Below, piece after piece: positions 18,549 to 20,551 of a stretch of 20,551 nt of DNA (position 1 is its first letter; every line of letters begins with the position of its first letter). Below the pieces are notes generated by a model. That model was not told where the DNA came from, ran no database searches, and saw nothing but the letters and a program-made list of their open reading frames with translations. The stretch comes from Hypsibius dujardini (taxonomy: Eukaryota > Tardigrada > Eutardigrada > Parachela > Hypsibiidae). Where the stretch lies: contig LRSR01008577.1 in assembly GCA_001579985.1 (NCBI GenBank), forward strand, positions 1 through 20,551, read 5' to 3'. A program made the translations under genes and the position numbers.

Positions 18549-18580
18549 CAGACAGAGTGTGGACGTCCGCACTCTGTCTG
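18549..18580. repeat. 32-base near-perfect palindrome
   Basis: CAGACAGAGTGTGGAC is followed at once by GTCCGCACTCTGTCTG, its reverse complement except at one base pair. That pair would be a G-U wobble in RNA of one strand. There is no loop, and the CAGACAG ends recall the CAGA arrays. Confidence 0.75.
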
Positions 18581-18870
18581 GATTTTGTTTTGGTAGGCAA
18601 CTGGTTCTCGGCAATCTTTTTTTCGTGGCGGACTCCCGTTTGAAGTCCAACAGAAAAATGTGCTTACTCGGCCTCGCAAGTTCAAATCTGACGAAAAATT
18701 ACAGCCGGAGAAAAGAGATTTTGCATATCCACGGCTTATCCTAATTAACACGAATCAGAGCTAAAACAACATGATACGCCTTTGCCAAACTGACATGAGT
18801 CAGAGCTAAAATACGATACGACCACAGACTGACCGGTAGAGGATGCCCTGTCACAATGACAAAATCCCTA

Positions 18871-20081
18871 CTATCTTGCGAGAAGCTTGTCGATCATGCC
18901 GGACACTTTGTCGTCATCCGCCAGTCCGATGAATTGGTCCACCACTTTCCCGTTTTTGAAGGCAAACACCGTCGGAATGGACCGCACCTGAGGTAACACA
19001 AAGAGAACCGACATTAGACCGGCGGTCTCAGTGAGCTCTGCTCAACATTCGCAGCTTGAATGACAAAACACATCAAACCAGAATAAATAACTAGGAAAAA
19101 GCTTACATATACGTGTAGGCGTGTAGAATTATCTCCAGCACAAGCAGTGCTCGAAATCTTTTCTAATGATCGCCCAATCAATCTACCATCTCTGAGCATA
19201 ATCAATCATCAGCACTTGTCAGCCAATCAATCAATCAATCTACATCTCTAACCATAATCAATCATCAAGACTAGTCAGCCAATCAATCAATCAATCTACC
19301 ATCTCTGAGCATAATCAATCATAAGCACTTGTCAGCTAATCAATCAATCAATCTACCATCTCTAACCATGATCAATCTTCAGCACTAGCCAGCCAATCAA
19401 TCAATCTACCATTTTTAAGCATAATCAATCATCAGCACTAGTCAGCCAATCAATCAATGGAGTTTATGCTAATGCTAAACCGCTTCAGTGTTCCACGGAT
19501 GCCTATAAGCTGTGTCCATCCATACCTGATACTCAGTAGCCAACTCGGATTGCTCATCAATGTCGACTTTAGCCATCAGGACTTTCCCTTTCTGAGCGGA
19601 AATCAGTGCCTCCAATCTCGGCCCCAATATTTTACACGGTCCGCACCATCTGAAAACGAAAACGGGGATTTCCTAGCGTCCATTTCTACGCCTACGGTAT
19701 TTCGCAAAACATCTGCGACGTACGTCGCATGAAAATCGACAATCACAGGCGTGCTGCTTCCGATAACGCGTTTCTTGAAGTCTTCTTCGTCTTGGATATT
19801 GAAAATCGGCGCGGATACTTTATCGGAGGAGGAAGACGCCGCTGAGACGACACGACTCGTGTGAAGTGATCTCACAGCGATCAAGCCGGAACAGTTTGTC
19901 TGGCCTCTTATTAATGCTGAAACATGAACATTAATTCAGCAATATCCTAAATGGCTTGCCCGAAGTAGAAGGAACAAATGCCGAGATCAAAGTTTCACTT
20001 TGACTCACCTGAAGGCTGAAAGAGGCCCGGATTCTGCAGGGCTCGAGCGACGACAATTCCGGTCCGAGCGAAAGACGCCAT
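18871..20081 (-). CDS. TXN2: Mitochondrial thioredoxin (thioredoxin-2)
   Basis: Thioredoxin-2 reduces protein disulfides in the mitochondrial matrix and feeds peroxiredoxin 3; thioredoxin reductase 2 recharges it. Four exons, all GT-AG: 20081-20009, 19916-19724, 19649-19526, 18987-18871. Phases agree (1/2/0) and give 168 residues, near the 166 of human TXN2. Residues 1-60 or so are rich in Arg, Ser and Ala with almost no acids ([15 protein letters not shown], then R-S-L-H-T-S-R), a mitochondrial targeting peptide. The fold follows: [14 protein letters not shown], with active cysteines 91 and 94, then K-V-D-I-D-E, the cis-proline in R-S-I-P-T (135), and F-K-N-G-K-V-V-D with G-L-A at the end. 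An intron splits the codon just before the active-site Trp. No lesion; it looks functional. The start ATG is the first of the frame. The gene ends with a TAG, and no AATAAA is evident nearby. Confidence 0.96.
19166..19456. repeat. Minisatellite of 53-58-base units in thioredoxin intron 3
   Basis: About five units built on (CCAATCAATCAATC), TACCATCTCT, [GAG or AAC]-CATAATCAATCATCA and GCACTAGTCA. Units alternate between CTGAGCAT and CTAACCAT, so the array is a dimer repeat of about 114 bases. It lies in the intron 18988-19525 and explains most of its length. Confidence 0.9.
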
Positions 20082-20551
20082 ATTGAATCAGTAACGTCAG
20101 GTCCGGTAATCAATGCAAGAGAATAAAAACGAAATCTATTTATGGCAAAAGTAGTACGAGTAGTGTGATTGGGAGATGTTAGGTTGGGAGAAATGAGAAG
20201 GCCGCTTGCCCACTGCTGACTGCAATTGAGCTGAAAAACCAGCCACGGTTCATTGTGCCATGTCCCCTTATCCTTCGAAACGACCAGTGCCATCTGTTGC
20301 TGGCAGGGAAACAGCTTAATAGACTAATCTCGAACTCCAACTGTCCCGATGCTTGCCGATCAGCTGTTCTATGTTGCGGTGGGCTTAAGGCTTTTTGGCT
20401 AAAGTTCCCCTGCCCTCCTCCCTTCTTGTTTCCTCCCCTTTTCGTTTTTTTTTTCGATGTTGACCACTCAAAGGGACCTTGGTCAGCACTCTTAAACCCA
20501 GTATGGCTAAAAAAGGGGGAAGGGGAAGGGAAAGGGGACTTGTAGCCTAAT
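20082..20551. other. Upstream region of thioredoxin; nothing else supported
   Basis: Two partly complementary tracts, TTGGCTAAAGTTCCCC with a C/T-rich run (20395-20450) and ATGGCTAAAAAAGGGGG with a G/A-rich run (20502-20540), stand near the right edge. They may be low-complexity sequence. No coding signal is seen. Confidence 0.35.
20136..20145 (-). promoter_or_regulatory. TATA-like sequence upstream of thioredoxin
   Basis: CCATAAATAG on the minus strand, 55-64 bases above the ATG. A start site about 30 bases downstream would give a 5' UTR of about 30 bases. A weak, unproven match. Confidence 0.25.

Larger units (their letters stand above)
17732..18870. other. Intergenic region between gene C and thioredoxin
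   Basis: Contains the gene C promoter side, a foldback hairpin (18281-18444), a short palindrome (18549-18580), and two direct copies of CAGAGCTAAAA (near 18756 and 18801), probably in the thioredoxin 3' UTR. On the gene C side AATATATGG lies about 25-30 bases above the ATG and CTATAGAG about 80 above; neither is convincing as a TATA box. The open frames at 17815-18147 and 18428-18751 show no known domain. Confidence 0.4.

Noticed and set aside
19166-19456. CRISPR-like regular repeats
   Set aside because: Units are contiguous and diverged with no unique spacers, in a eukaryotic intron; this is a minisatellite.

Overview
The window looks like nuclear DNA of an invertebrate animal. It has intron-bearing genes with GT-AG junctions, a nuclear gene for mitochondrial thioredoxin, an XK-related membrane protein fragment, a MATH/BTB fossil, Tc1/mariner-type repeats and many CAGA/GTCT tetranucleotide arrays. 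The clip-like cysteine domains point weakly to an ecdysozoan; a tardigrade is possible, but this is a guess and the sequence does not settle it.

Layout, left to right. About 1-342 (minus): N-terminal exon of an XK-related (XKR) scramblase-family gene that runs off the left edge. 343-1773: no supported gene. 1774-3440 (plus): a decayed gene with a charged coiled-coil start and a ParB/sulfiredoxin-like motif; each putative intron carries the same palindrome. 3752-4270 (minus): a BTB/POZ (MATH-BTB family) pseudogene. 4849-12479 (minus): a four-exon gene (gene B) for a secreted protein of about 1187 residues with nine six-cysteine clip-like domains and Thr-rich linkers. Its first intron holds two DNA-transposon-derived elements side by side. 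13903-17731 (minus): a five-exon gene (gene C) for a secreted protein of about 555 residues with one such domain at its C-terminus. 17732-18870: intergenic, with a long foldback hairpin and a short palindrome. 18871-20081 (minus): a complete four-exon mitochondrial thioredoxin gene. 20082-20551: its upstream region.

The main point of interest is that genes B and C are tandem paralogs. This shows only after splicing. They share an N-terminal module (W-x-x-VP-x-R, then an intron in the same place and phase, then a P-x-x-P-[IV]-[FY]-AAG stretch) and the same type of C-terminal cysteine domain. They differ in domain number (nine against one) and in the spacer. In gene B the middle exons are symmetric phase-1 cassettes, so domain gain by exon duplication would keep the frame. 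Their function is not known from the sequence; an extracellular structural or immune role is an inference. The thioredoxin gene is unrelated to them. All coordinates and exon phases were worked out by hand from the given bases, with no database or transcript support.
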